Part shown: piece by piece, positions 42,999 to 54,950 of the stretch
How the letters are laid out: the number at the start of each line of letters is the position of its first letter
Position numbering within the stretch: the stretch's first letter is position 1
Source: Brachynemurus nebulosus
Taxonomy: Eukaryota > Arthropoda > Insecta > Neuroptera > Myrmeleontidae
Assembly: GCA_035578155.1 (NCBI GenBank)
Contig: JAPWDM010000001.1
Span: forward strand, 163,343,498-163,407,497
Length of the DNA: 64,000 nucleotides
Direction of reading: 5' to 3'
Program-made: the position numbers and the translations under genes
The notes under the pieces: model-generated
The model's input: only the letters and a program-made list of their open reading frames with translations
Databases searched by the model: none
Told to the model about the DNA's origin: nothing

Positions 42999-45654
42999 CT
43001 CCATTTAACTGGCCAAAATTCTTATTATAGCAGGAAACAAATAAAAAGTGGTTAAAAGAATCTCAGTTTCTATAATATTAATAGATTTGTGCGTTACTTT
43101 ATGGTATTCTATAATTGAAAATAATAAACAAATATTTTACTTCACAAAATACCACTTTTATTTTTTGAAACTGTGACAATATTGTTTAGAACCGTCAGTT
43201 CATTTTCAAAGAGTTTGAAAGTTTTTTCTGTTTAAAAATGAACTGGTTTTGAATTTAGATTTTTTTTTTTTTTTAGTACAATGCCAACAATAAATGTCTC
43301 TTTACTTTTTGTTAGAGAATTGATATGTTTGAAGTTATGACTTTTTCTAACTCCAAAAGATACAAAAAGTTCATAAAGATTTTTTTGAAAATACGAACAG
43401 CTGAAGTGTTATGTTTTTGACTAAAAGAAATTCATAACTTTGGAAACTCCGAAATTTAAGGTAAAAAGTAAACATAAAAATGTCAAAATTTTTGTCAATC
43501 TCGATCTAGAAAAAAATGTCCAAATTACTTGGTAGTAACGTAAGCTTTTATACATCCATTCCCCTTTGTCTGATTGTGAAGCTGCAATTTCTACAATACA
43601 AACCAAGTATGATACGCCTGAGTCTACCACTGATTAATTTTCTGGTCAAATATGGCTGTCTGGAATGCATAAAACACACGACCATATTTTAGTTAGAACT
43701 CATTAAAATCCACTATTGATCTAGCTCTGTGCTACCTCTATTATGTTTATTTTCATATAGCTATCCCATCTCCCGTTGTAAATGTTTTTAAACAGTTTAT
43801 TTATAACTTTGTATAAATTTATGAAGGTATGAGCCACGATGAGTGATGGGAATCAATAATAATAAATGTAGAAATGTAAAAATTATTTCCATTAATTTAA
43901 AAAAAAAACCAATATCATCGTTATACAAATAAATAAATTAATTAAAAGAACTTTTTAAACAGTAAAAACATGGTTAACATTTCCAAAACAACAACAAAAT
44001 GTAACAAAACAATCCAAATAAAAATAAAATAATAAATTAATGGAAAATAATTAAGTTGTTTAAATAATTTTTTTTTTTTTTTTTTTTTTTTTGTTAAATG
44101 ATTTTTAATTAAACATACGTTTCGTAAAAAAATCAACTGAAATAAAGAGATTAATATTTGAGGTACACAATTGACATTATTTTATATAAACAGGCTGATT
44201 TATAAATAAATTTAATTAAAAATTTAGGAAGTTAGAAGAATTTATAAAATCTTGAAACTAAAGGAACGTTAGAAAATTTAATAAAGTTATAAAAAATATT
44301 AAAAATTATAAAATTAAGTGACCAAAAAAAGAACTGTTATTATCAAGAGGCCAAACTACTATTATGATAGTTAGCATCCCGACTGTAATCAGAATTTCAC
44401 GTCATCAGACTTGGCAGGGAGGTGGAAGGTTATATACGTATTTAGAGTTTATGTTGGTATGTGTAAGGTAGTGTATGTTTGTGTGTGTTAATACTCTGTA
44501 TGTATGCAGCGGTGGTCCGAGGTGGGAATGCATGCGTATAGTCGAACAACCCTATGCATGTACCTGCTACTAATAATGTAACAATGAACAGCCACCACTG
44601 TGGCCACAACTTAACAATGCAAGTGTACCCTTGAAGAGTCGATGGACGACTAACCAGTCAGCAGTATAAATTGCTACTTATTGCAACTTTCGAATCACAC
44701 TTTTTGGTACATAGGCTTGATCTGTCTCATCTGTGGTTATTGTCAAACGACTATATACTTAGTATATTACGTAATTAATTAAGGTTCTAAACTTACTGAC
44801 GAGGAAGTTCGTAAGAACCACGCAATGACGAGTACGTAATTGTGTCAAACTGGATGGACTGGGTTTCATTACTCTTAATAACCCATCAAGCGCTTTACCA
44901 TTAGGCTACCGATCCCATGTTTGAGAGCCATTCCATTCTGATAACGAATCAATCATATACGTATATTACACTTTTGAATGCGAGAAGCAGTTCTTTAATT
45001 TCAATATTATCGAGGCGCTTGTGAATATTGTCAAGCATGGCGAACCCTTGTTCATATTTAAACATAAGTTTATATTTCTTCACTTTCACTGTTCAGCTAA
45101 ACTGAAACTTTATATATATAACCGAATCACCAAACCACTTTTGCTTCTTCCAAATATATAGGGTACCTAATATTATTTTCAAAACACCTGTGTATTTGTT
45201 AAACACATATTAACATGCGATAACTGATCGTCCAAAATCATATGAAATTAGAAAACCGATGAAATGAATTTTACAAAGCCTTAAGCTATGTAAATACATT
45301 ACCATATCAATATGTATATTTTGTATATTGGTTTACATTTACATATGATATAGACATGCGGAGGCTATTTACATTGACTATTACAACAGACCATAATTAT
45401 GAAATCATTATATACTATTTGAAACAACTGAATCATATACCGACATATGTAGCTCTATATATACAGGATTGAGTAAAAGTTTGATTTGAGCAACTAGTTT
45501 ATTAAAAGTAATATTAATATCAGGCAAAAAGTTTTAAATTTCACACAGCCTAATAATAGGAAGCTATAAGAAAATAGGGGAAGGTAGCCCAAGGCCGGTA
45601 AGCTAAGATTAAACGCACAAAAAAGTGGCTTCTGACCTCGATAAGCAGATCTTT
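42999..45654. other. Anonymous region, no supported gene
   Basis: Nothing coding was recognised. It includes a ~22-base T-run near 44071 and a weak tRNA-like segment on the minus strand at about 44880-44925 (box A-like TAGCCTAATGG, no convincing box B). Confidence 0.45.
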
Positions 45655-45779
45655 TTAGTCGAATTTTCTCCGAAAAATTAGACTTATACAGTCTATACGA
45701 TAAGAGCTGCGAGAGGCGAGAGTAGGGGCGCTATCCGTTTTCGGACCCGTAGAACACGAATATGTAGAAAAAAAAAATG

Positions 45780-45852
<73 letters not shown>

Positions 45853-46617
45853 CCCGCCACCTTTTAATTTGTGTAGGGCCCCCCTATGGAAGTTAAGAGA
45901 TGAAATTTGGTAAATGGGGCTCATTTTCGAGGCACCTCATACTATCAAAGTGGGGTCAAATTTTGGGCAAATTTTTTTTCTGACCCGACCTTTAAGGGGG
46001 TGGTGGGGGGCGGAAAAACAATAAAACTTTTTCAAACCGGTTTTAAATAATGTTTCGGTCAATTATCTACAACATATCCAAAATTCAGCTTCCTAGGATG
46101 ATATGGTGGGAGTAGAGGGGGGAAAAACGATTTTCGCTGGATCTAACAGGCCCCCAGCCCCCCAGAATTAACGTAGAGGGTTGAAATTTGGTGTGTTGAT
46201 AAAGTTCGTACCTAGGTTGTGCTTTTTGGAGGTTTTAATATTTTACCCCTACCCCCCTCATTTTTAAGCTACAATTTCATGCATTTTCGACGTTTTCGAA
46301 GTTTGTACCACTCGCACAGGTCACCCGAATAAACCTAGAGGGCTGAAATTTTGTATTCGGATTGAGTTAGTATCAAGGGGGTGCCTTTTGGGGGTCTCGA
46401 CTTTTAACCCCTACCCCCACCATTTTTATACCCAAAAGAACATGATTTTTCTTGTTTTTTAACAGTTTCGTTCGGGTCAAAATCTCCCCAAATAAACCTA
46501 GAGGGCTGAAATTTGGTGTACAGGTTAAGCTAATAGCCAGACACTGTTTTTTGGAGGTTTCAACTTTTAACCCTTACCCCCACGATTTTGACGCCAATAT
46601 TTCCTTAATTTTTTTGC
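45655..46617 (+). repeat. Large direct repeat, copy 1 (~0.96 kb)
   Basis: It matches 47530-48492 along its length at an offset near 1877 bp. It begins TCGAATTTTCTCCG, holds GCGCTATCCGTTTTCGGACC, a (TA)n tract (45784-45849) and then ~162-bp internal units with the motif AGAGGGNTGAAATTT, starting near 46172, 46337 and 46499. A further unit at 46658 continues past the duplicated block. Confidence 0.9.
45784..45849. repeat. (TA)n microsatellite
   Basis: Pure TA tract inside direct repeat copy 1, at the same position as the tract in copy 2. Confidence 0.96.
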
Positions 46618-47529
46618 TTGTTTTCTAACACGTCTAGAGACTCCATAAGGAAACCTAGAGGGCTGAAATTTTGTACGTGTATTCAGTTAGTATCCAGCTA
46701 GTACCTTGTAGGGAGTCCGCATCACTTTTTCCCCCACTTCTCCCATTTTTACATCGGAATTGAATGCTATTGTTAAATGTGTTTTAAAAGCATTATGTTT
46801 ATTCTAAATACAAGTAGGCGAATAGTAATTTTAAAAAATTTAAAAAAAAGTGAACTTACTTTTATGACAAATGAAATACATACATATTAAGTAATTTAAA
46901 AATGTTATTAAAGTCACTGTTTATTTATAAATTACGAATTTTGGATTTTTAGTATTTATAAAATAGAAATTTTGGATTTTTTTGGAAAGAAAAAATATCT
47001 TTATAAAGGCCTTCCAGTTTACTATTGAAGGTCCTTTTTTAATATTTAAAACTAAAACATAAAGGCAATTAGCGGATAAACATGGGCAGGAATGTCCTCG
47101 TACGAATTGTGTTGGCTTTTTTTCTGCTACCTGTTTTCGGCACAAAATTGAAATTTACTGAGATACAGCCCTTAAATACTTAAAACCTTTTTTTAAAGCC
47201 TCGATCAGCCGAACACTCATCACCAGTTTTGAAACCAACAAAATGACAATTCGGTTGTAGACTTTCAATCACATTTCGCTTGTAGACATTCAATACCGAA
47301 GAAGAAGGGGAAAATTCGACTACCGTGATGGGGCCCCGCTGCTCACGGCGTTTTTTTTATATTATCAGATAGATTAGTTATCGAACTTTAAAATGAAACT
47401 TCCTTTAAAAGAAATTTTTAAACGATATTTATTTTTAATAAAGAAAAGACAAAACCTCTGCAAAAACCCACTTTGTCCGTATAGGTATCCTAAAGCGGGT
47501 AAGTACATTATGTATTTAAATACTGTTAT
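46618..47529. other. Spacer between the two large direct repeats
   Basis: Starts with one more ~162-bp unit (to about 46760), then AT-rich DNA. A 74-codon minus-strand frame near 46921-47145 shows no recognisable domain. Confidence 0.5.
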
Positions 47530-47652
47530 TTAGTCGAATTTTTCCTTGAAAAAATTAGACTTATACAGCCTATACGAGAAGAACGTCGAGAGGCGAGAGT
47601 AGGGGCGCTATCCGTTTTCGGACCCGTAGAACACGATTCTGTAGAAAAAAAG

Positions 47653-47719
<67 letters not shown>

Positions 47720-48492
47720 TATATAATTTTCCCGCTACCTTTTAATATGTGTAGGGCCCCCCTATGGAAGTTAAGAGCTCAAATTTGGTAAATGGGGCTC
47801 ATTCAGATGCACAACAATACTATCCCAGTGGAGTCAAATTTTGGAAAAATTTTTTATCCGACCCCACCTTCAAACGGGTGGTGGGGGCGGTAAGACAATA
47901 AAACTTTTCCAAACTGGTTGGAAATGATATTTTGGTCAGTTATCTACAACATATTCAAAATTCAGCTTCCTAGTATGATTTGAAGGGAGTAGAGGGGGAA
48001 AAACGATTTTGGCTGGATCTAACACGCCCTCAGCCCCCCAGAATTAACATAGAGGGTTGAAATTTGGTCTGTTGATAAAGTTCGTACCTAGGTTGTGCTT
48101 TTTGGTGGTTTTAATATTTTACCCCCCTCCCCCTCATTTTTAAGCTACAATTTTATGAATTTTCGACGTTTTCGAAGTTTGTACCACTCGCACAGGTTAC
48201 TCAAATAAACCTAGAGGGCTGAAATTTTGTATTCGGATTGGGTTAGTATCAAGGGGGTGCCTTTTGGGGGTCTCGACTTTTAACCCCTGCCCCCACCATT
48301 TTTATGCCAAAACGAACATGATTTTTCTTGTTTTTTAACAGTTTCGTTCGGGTCAAAATCTCCCCAAATAAACGTAGAGGGCTGAAATTTTGTGTACAGG
48401 TTAAACTAATAGCCAGACACTACTTTTTGGAGGTTTCAGCTATTAACCCTTACCCCCACGATTTTTACGCCAATATTTCCTTAATTTTTTTG
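47530..48492 (+). repeat. Large direct repeat, copy 2 (~0.96 kb)
   Basis: Same order as copy 1, including the GCGCTATCCGTTTTCGGACC block and (TA)n, with AGAGGGNTGAAATTT units near 48051, 48209 and 48372. Divergence between copies is low but visible. Confidence 0.9.
47657..47727. repeat. (TA)n microsatellite
   Basis: TA tract inside direct repeat copy 2, followed by a short interrupted TATAAATATATA tail. Confidence 0.96.
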
Positions 48493-48526
48493 TCGTAAAC
48501 AAGTGTCATGCAAATATGTCATTAAA

Positions 48527-48990
48527 CATATACAGGGTGGAATTTTGTTAACTCTCACACCTTTCGGTGAATTTTGATAAAATTTTATCCGATGATTTAG
48601 AACGGGATTTGCTGGAAACAACATAGCTTTTGTATAAAATAATATTTATAGAAACCTAATTAATAAGTAATCTGCTTGAATAATATACAATTTTTCCAAA
48701 AAATAACAGATCACTCGAGATGTATTAATTTTGTGTTCTAAAATATACTAAGTGTATTATTGGGTCTATCGAATAAAAGAATTACTTACTTTTACTTCCT
48801 ATTTTTTAAGTTTTTACTTAAGTAATCACTTATATGTTTATAAGTAAAAACTTAAAAAATACGAAATAAAAGTAAATAGTTCTTTTTATTTAACAGACCC
48901 ATTATTTAAAAAAAAAAGCTATGTTGTTTCCAACAAACTCCATTCTAAATTATCGTAAAATTTCATCAAAATTCAACAATCTTCCATCTT
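48527..48990. mobile_element. Nested-hairpin foldback element (~460 bp)
   Basis: Outer arms about 80 bp long (about 48570-48650 and 48907-48985) share GGAAACAACATAGCTTTTT as inverted repeats. Inside them a second pair (about 48762-48825 and 48838-48902) carries GGGTCT...TACTTTTACTT and its inverse with a ~12-bp loop. The left end contains ACAGGGTG. It could fold into one very long hairpin with a side arm. No coding content. Confidence 0.65.
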
Positions 48991-49660
48991 CCTTGCCCTC
49001 CACTCACATCATATTAATGCTATGTGTAATATCTATGGCGTAAATAAAGAGAAAAAATAATGATATGGGTAATCTAAGTAAGTCTGAAAAATGGACGTAA
49101 AACCCTACTATTACTAATAACTCCAGACTTAATCAATGATATAAAATTTCTACCCAATCCAATATAAATCTCTATATACGCAACTTATAATATGTAGATA
49201 TACATATACGTTCATTATACCTCCTCCCAATAGATAATATAGAAAATGAATTATATTCGCATTAGAAAACTCATATATAACTTTCATATGTACATACTAC
49301 ATAGATCTACCAATAACGCCATTTTGAATTTAATAATATTCAAATAGACACGAAACTTTAAATTGTCATTATTCTCCGGTGGTTTTTGTTATGGCTGTAA
49401 TATATGTGTGTAGATAGGTATGTACAAATGTATGAATATAGCAGTTTGTTTTTCAATTTCAAATAACTTTTGAAATTTTGTTCGGCAACCATATCTATAT
49501 AGTCAAATACTTATCTATCTGTCGATCTGGTTATAACTTGGCGTATATGCAAATTTAATTTAATTCATTACCAACGAATTAGTAACAGTATGTGTTGAAA
49601 TTACTGAAATATATTAGAAAGAAAAGTTTTAGAGTTAATTCATCCTAGGACAATCTACGC
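48991..49660. other. Anonymous AT-rich spacer
   Basis: Nothing recognised. Confidence 0.45.
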
Positions 49661-49669
49661 AACAATGCA

Positions 49670-50184
49670 TGGTAGAATTGAAAAGTTGGCATTACTGACA
49701 ACGAGAAGTGTTTTATAATATATTTTTTCTACTCCTGTTGAAGAACACACTCATTACATATCTGCTAATTGTTGAGAAAGTTAGGCATTATTCAAAGGTG
49801 TGGAGGAATGTTCATTACTCAATACTCTCTTGACCAATGAAATCACAGTATTAATCATTATTCCATGGGTTTGCTTTTGTTTTGTGTATATATGTATGTA
49901 TCAAGTTTTAATTTAATATATATTGCCTAGTAACGTTCAAGTAAATAAAGTAGTTTATGTTTTGTTTTGATCGTTTTATACATAATATTTTTATACAAAC
50001 CTTTAATGAAGTTAGAAATAGATTAAAAATTTGATTTAAAATTTATATTCAATTTTATTTAAATCAAAAAGGAAAAAAGTCGTAGAAAAAATATCGTATT
50101 CTACTCGCTTGTAATGGCTATTACTCACTCAGATGCATTACGACACACGCCTCACAAGCTCGGCTCGTGTCGCAATTTCATCTT
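49670..50184 (+). repeat. Dispersed ~520-bp repeat, copy A
   Basis: It matches the reverse complement of 58162-58640, with shared landmarks TTCAAAGGTGTGGAG-like, TTTAAATCAAAAAGGA and CTCGGCTCGTGTCGCAAT. At 50112-50205 a GTAATGGCTATTACTCAC arm and its inverse form a hairpin around an inner CGACAC/GTGTCG stem. Confidence 0.8.
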
Positions 50185-50385
50185 CGTGAGTAATAGCTAT
50201 CATTACTAGCTCGTTAAATAATATACTATATTCAGTAGTTATTGAAAAGTATGCGGTAGATGATAATATTATGTTTATGTTTATATGTATTTCATTTTTT
50301 GTAGTAAAGCTTTTACCAACTATAAATATTAATAATTGCAAAGTTTAAAACGGCATTTCTATTTCACGATTTTAAGGGATGTCAC

Positions 50386-50568
50386 TCGACTTATTGACGT
50401 TTTAACTTATTAACACTGCGCACAGATTGACTCGACTTATAGACATTGATATGTACTCAAAGTTATACGTGTTATGTGGTACTATGGCAATGCGTGTATA
50501 CGTATGGTTTGTCTATCTGTGAGCACTGTTAATAAGTTAAAATATTCATAAGTCGAGAGACGACTGTA
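50386..50568. mobile_element. Foldback MITE (~183 bp)
   Basis: Arms of about 45 bp: left TCACTCGACTTATTGACG then TTTTAACTTATTAACA; the right arm reverse-complemented gives GTCTCTCGACTTATGAAT then TTTTAACTTATTAACA. The right tip CAGTCGTCTCTCGAC is preceded by TA in that orientation and resembles pogo-group tips. Non-coding. Confidence 0.7.
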
Positions 50569-50839
50569 TTGACAATTTTGATAAAAATACTTATATGTGT
50601 CCTACACTTCAGATAAAAATCAATATTAATAATAAGACGTTAAATTTCTGATAGCTACCTATAGGAAACATAATTTAATAACTATTATGAAATTGCTAAT
50701 TTATTATACAAAATACTAGCTAGATAAATTATGTTTTACATACAACTGTGCGAGATTATAATCTTTACACACGACCGTGTGTAAAGAATCACATTTTCAA
50801 ATGTATACGAATATAATAAAGAGATAAAATTTGAACTCT

Positions 50840-51280
50840 AAGGACCCAAAAATGTCTACCCAATAAATTTTGAAAGTTTTTTTCACTCTTAGACAGCTAA
50901 ACTGTCAAACAATGAAAAATCCTAAAAAAGTCGTGTGGAACCAAAAAGCATTCAGAATAAACTATTCAACTGATTTTGAAAATCTTGTCACTGTTAGGAG
51001 GTTAAAATATTCCAAACTGACATAGGTTGTTAAATAAGATTATGAGGTCTCTTGAACCCTAGAGACGAAAGTGAGCTACTCTATCGATCTGGAAAATTTT
51101 TTCACTGCTACATTATTTACCGCGTATATTGTATGAAGTCCGCCAGGATTCTGGGGATCCCAAAAACTTCAAAATTAACTAACCAAATGATTTTGAAAAT
51201 TTTTTAACTGTTGGGGAACTAAACAATTCTAGGCTGGCATAGGTTATATTATATAAGACTGCCTAAGATTCCGGAGCAAT
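50840..51280 (+). repeat. ~120-bp satellite, second cluster
   Basis: Four diverged units with GATTTTGAAAATTTTTT and GAGCTAAAC-type cores, the same family and strand as 1-770. Confidence 0.75.
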
Positions 51281-51390
51281 TTCTTTTCAAATACTATTGA
51301 ATTATGGGGGAAATCAACGTGAGGTCAAAATTGTCCGTCAGTATATTAGAAACCCAAAAAGATCTTGCAATAAACAACTAGACGGGGCTT

Positions 51391-51486
51391 GGGTAGTAAG
51401 ACCATAGGGATTATGGACCACTGGGTAGTAAGATTACAATAATTATGGACCACTGAGTAGTAAGGTCATAGTGATTATGATCATAA
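51391..51486 (+). repeat. 32-bp minisatellite, three copies
   Basis: Three units of the 1457-1649 family in the same position relative to the satellite. Confidence 0.88.
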
Positions 51487-52395
51487 GTTTAGTTTGGTCG
51501 TATTATTAAAGTTTTATTAATTTTCATTTTTCTATATTGTTGGCTTTCTAGTGACTATTTATTAACATAGAATGCTCTGTTAGCAGCCTGCATTTTCTCC
51601 TTAATCTATAATAATTAATACAAGTCATCCATAAAATTAATTTAATACTCTCTATGAAATGTCGAATAATATTTATTAAAGAGAATATTCTTGAAAGGAA
51701 CACAAAGTGCAATACAAAAATATCGCTTCAGAGATGATTCAATATTGATTAGAATGAAATCTAAACAATTCTAAATCCAAAATCAACAAGAACTAACCAC
51801 ATACTACCGTACAAAGATCTTTGTTAAATATAATATTCATTTGAGATGATTTACATACCTAATGCCTAGTTATTGCATCAAACCGTAAAGATCCATACAC
51901 AAGTACAGTTATTGGAGAAACGTTAATAAATTATCATCTGTTAATCGTATAGAAGGTTTGCCAGTTTATTTGTCTACGACTCCCGACTACAGTCAGTAGG
52001 CACTCTTAACGCCCCTATTCACATACACGCATGCATGCATATGGTGGTTATGAACTCACATATGTGTGCGAATTTTGTATGTAACGTAGTGATTTGGTCG
52101 ACAAAATTAACAGGAAATTAGAAATGAAGCAGTCAATGTGAACGAATGAACAATCTCCTTCTGCAGCTAGTAATAGAGTTGGCTTATTATTTCTGTTTAT
52201 ATTGCCATTCTAATTGTAATACAGGTTGTTTTAGACGATGAAGTTTCATTATCTTCCACTATGAAATAAATGGGTCTAACAATTCACAAAAATAATATAG
52301 GAAATAATAATAATGGGGTTTAATGTCGGTATTAAGATTTTCTTTATTTATAACAGACGCCACCCACGTCATTATCTTTTTATACATTACTTTAT
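51487..52395. other. Anonymous AT-rich spacer
   Basis: No gene or repeat recognised. Confidence 0.45.
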
Positions 52396-52530
52396 TTGTA
52401 CAGCTCATAGAAAAATATATAATTCAAAACGCTTAAAACCTCACGATTTCCTTACAAAATGTATTTCTAAACAAGATAAAGCATTAATTTACATATGAGA
52501 ATATTTTTATTTCATTATATACAACAAAAT
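52396..52530 (+). mobile_element. Left part of a split pogo/Tc1-type element
   Basis: It matches about 2820-2960 of the element at 2715-3221 (shared blocks CAAAACGCT, AAAGCATTAATTTACA). The right part of the same copy lies at 54826-54950, so everything between is nested insertion. Confidence 0.6.
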
Positions 52531-52535
52531 ATATA

Positions 52536-52629
52536 ATATACACGGTGTAAAACAAATAACTCTCGTCCCTTTGTGGGGTAACTCATAGCACCCTGTAGAT
52601 ACTAAAACCGCAGGAATTTTTTCGGGATT

Positions 52630-52705
<76 letters not shown>

Positions 52706-52898
52706 GTAGTAAAGGAAATAACTCTTATCCTTTTGAGGGGTGACACGAATGTTAATTCCGAAAAAATTCCCGTGGTTTTAGTATCTACAGGGAGCTATGA
52801 GTCACCCCACAAAAGAACGAGAGTTATTTGTTTTACACCCTGTATGACTAATTAAGTTATTTTCTACCCCTCAAAAGGATAAGAGTTATTTCCCTTAC

Positions 52899-52905
<7 letters not shown>
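52536..52905. mobile_element. Cluster of ACAGGGTGT-type MITE copies with (TA)n
   Basis: A ~140-bp unit recurs: one half copy at 52541-52630, a full inverted copy at 52702-52846 and a partial at 52868-52905. Each has GGTGTAAAACAAATAACTCT or its inverse and GATAAGAGTTATTTCC near the other end. Copies face each other around (TA)n. Confidence 0.75.
52631..52701. repeat. (TA)n microsatellite
   Basis: Pure TA tract between two MITE copies. Confidence 0.96.

Positions 52906-52958
<53 letters not shown>
52904..52958. repeat. (TA)n microsatellite, target of the Tc1 insertion (left part)
   Basis: TA tract directly abutting the Tc1 left end; its continuation lies at 54561-54648. Tc1 elements insert at TA, so the microsatellite was the target. 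Confidence 0.95.
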
Positions 52959-52961
<3 letters not shown>

Positions 52962-54560
52962 CTCAAAACAAAATAAGGGCCACTTCAAAGTTTGTATTTT
53001 AAAACTGATTTATGTCGATCCACGTCAAAATAACTTTTCTAAATGACTGTTGTTATGATATTAAGTGGTTGAGTAAATGATAACAGTTAGGTTTAAGTGA
53101 TATTATTGTTGAGGGGAAGATTTAAACGTTTTTTTATCTCGCACAGCGTCAAGTGGTTAGTTTTACTTATTTTTTTGAATTTGATTTTAAATCAGTTTGC
53201 GCTAGATTATTGATTGCTGAGGTTGTTTTTTGAAGTTTGGCGTGTTATTCAATCATTTATTTTTGCAATGCCGAGAACTCAACACAATATGGACGAAGCT
53301 ACTGCTACCAGAGCCGTAACGATGATTGAGGGTGGTCAATCTCAACGTTCCGTGGCTCTGCAGTTGGGTTGTTCACGAAGGGCTATTCAAAATGTTTGGA
53401 ATCGGTATCAGCAGACCGGTAGTGTAACCCGGCGCCGTGGCTCAGGAAGAGTTCGTGCTACCACTGCCCGTGAAGACCATTACGTTCGACTGTGTGCACG
53501 ACGTGAGCCGACTGTTACCGCAGGTACTCTGCAAAATCGCTTACATCGATCTACTGGTACTGTTGTCAGTAATCAGACCATACGAAATCGTTTGCATGAA
53601 GACCAACAACGTTCAAGAAGACCAGTAATCCATACCAAAGTGACCGGAGCGCATCGTGCAAACCGATTAAGATTTGCACGTGAACACCTTGAATGGGGCT
53701 TGGAGGAATGGCGTCACGTACTCTTCACGGATGAGTGCAAGGTGAAGTTTTTTAGTGATGATCGACGTGTAAGAGTGTGGAGAAGAAGTGGGGAAAGGTT
53801 TTCTGATCGTCACATTCATGAACGCGACAGATTTGGCGGTCCTAATGTCATGGTCTGGGGTGGAATTAGTTTGCAAGGCAAAACTGAGCTTGTTTTCCTG
53901 AACGAGGGTACTGTAACGGCTCAAAGTTACATCGAACAGGTTGTCAGACCCCATGTGATCCCCTTTGCACAACGAGCGGCCGACGGATTTATCCTGATGC
54001 AGGATAATGCCCGAGCGCATACCGCTTGAGCGACGACAACTGTCCTTAGGGAGGCTAATATACAGGTTTTACCGTGGCCTGCAAATAGCCCTGACTTGAA
54101 CCCAATAGAACATCTTTGGGATCAATTAAAACGGCGAGTCAGAGCAGCCGGAGAGGATGTGCACACCCAACAACAACTGATTGATGTCTTGAGAAGATGT
54201 TGGGAGGAGATTCCTGATGAAACCGTTAGGCATCTTATTGAAAGCATGCCGAGGAGGCTTCAAGAATGTGTTTTAAAAAGGGGAGGGCATACTCGATATT
54301 AAATCACCGAAAAGTTGCATAATGTGTGCTTTTACTGAAAGCGTGAACGTTTGTTGATGACTGTAAAAATGACTATAAAAATGATAAAATCCTAAAAAAA
54401 TGTAATTATGGATTAATTTTTTATTTAATCTTATTAAAATTAATTTTATTTAGTAAAAAATTAGTTCCTTAATTAAATGTAAGCATACCTTATACTGTAA
54501 CTTATATAAAAATAAACTTATGCAGCAAAACATGAGTGGCCCTTATTTTGTTTTGAGTAG
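52959..54560 (+). mobile_element. Tc1 transposon (1602 bp)
   Basis: Terminal inverted repeats CTCAAAACAAAATAAGGGCC on both ends (left from 52962, right ending 54557) extend to ACT; three non-matching bases lie outside each, then TA. One DD34E transposase gene lies inside, broken by a single stop. It sits inside a (TA)n tract, which hides the exact target duplication. Confidence 0.92.
53268..54302 (+). pseudogene. Tc1 DD34E transposase with one nonsense codon
   Basis: From ATG 53268 (MPRTQHNMDEA) the frame runs 344 codons, the usual Tc1 length, with only one internal stop (TGA, 54027-54029, codon 254). Two N-terminal helix-turn-helix regions are visible (SQRSVALQLGCSRRAIQNVW; then EPTVTAGTLQNRL). 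Catalytic residues are all present: D155 (LFTDECK), D246 (MQDNARAH) and E281 (NPIEHLWD), the last two separated by 34 residues. The stop falls between the second D and the E, so a truncated product lacks the last catalytic residue. A C-to-T change (CGA to TGA) would explain it; inference. The frame continues intact to 54302, so decay is recent. Confidence 0.93.

Positions 54561-54648
<88 letters not shown>
54561..54648. repeat. (TA)n microsatellite, right of Tc1
   Basis: Continuation of the TA tract split by the Tc1 element. Confidence 0.95.
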
Positions 54649-54652
<4 letters not shown>

Positions 54653-54790
54653 GTAAGGGAAATAGCTCTTATCCTTTTGAGGAGTGACGCGAATGTTAAT
54701 TCCGAAAAAATTTCTGCGGTTTTAGTATCTACAGGGAGCTATGAGGCACCCCACAAAAGGACGAGAGTTATTTGTTTTACACCCTGTATA
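54649..54790 (-). mobile_element. ACAGGGTGT-type MITE, further copy
   Basis: About 140 bp, the same family and orientation as 52702-52846, ending GTTTTACACCCTGTAT. Confidence 0.8.
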
Positions 54791-54825
54791 ACTAAATAAC
54801 TTATTTTCTCAAAGAAAATTATTAT

Positions 54826-54950
54826 AATTGATGTTTAAATTTCTTACTTTTTTTGTTTTTTATTCAATTATGCAGTTTGATGGGAATTTTTTAAAAACCG
54901 CATAAAAAATAACATAAAAAATTATCGCATAAAAAAAGGTTCGGCTGTAC
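54826..54950 (+). mobile_element. Right part of the split pogo/Tc1-type element
   Basis: Matches about 3105-3221, including the terminal GGTTCGGCTGTA, which corresponds to GAGTTCAGCTGTA of the intact copy. Confidence 0.65.

Noticed and set aside
44880..44925. tRNA gene on the minus strand
   Set aside because: Only a box A-like motif is convincing; no box B or cloverleaf.
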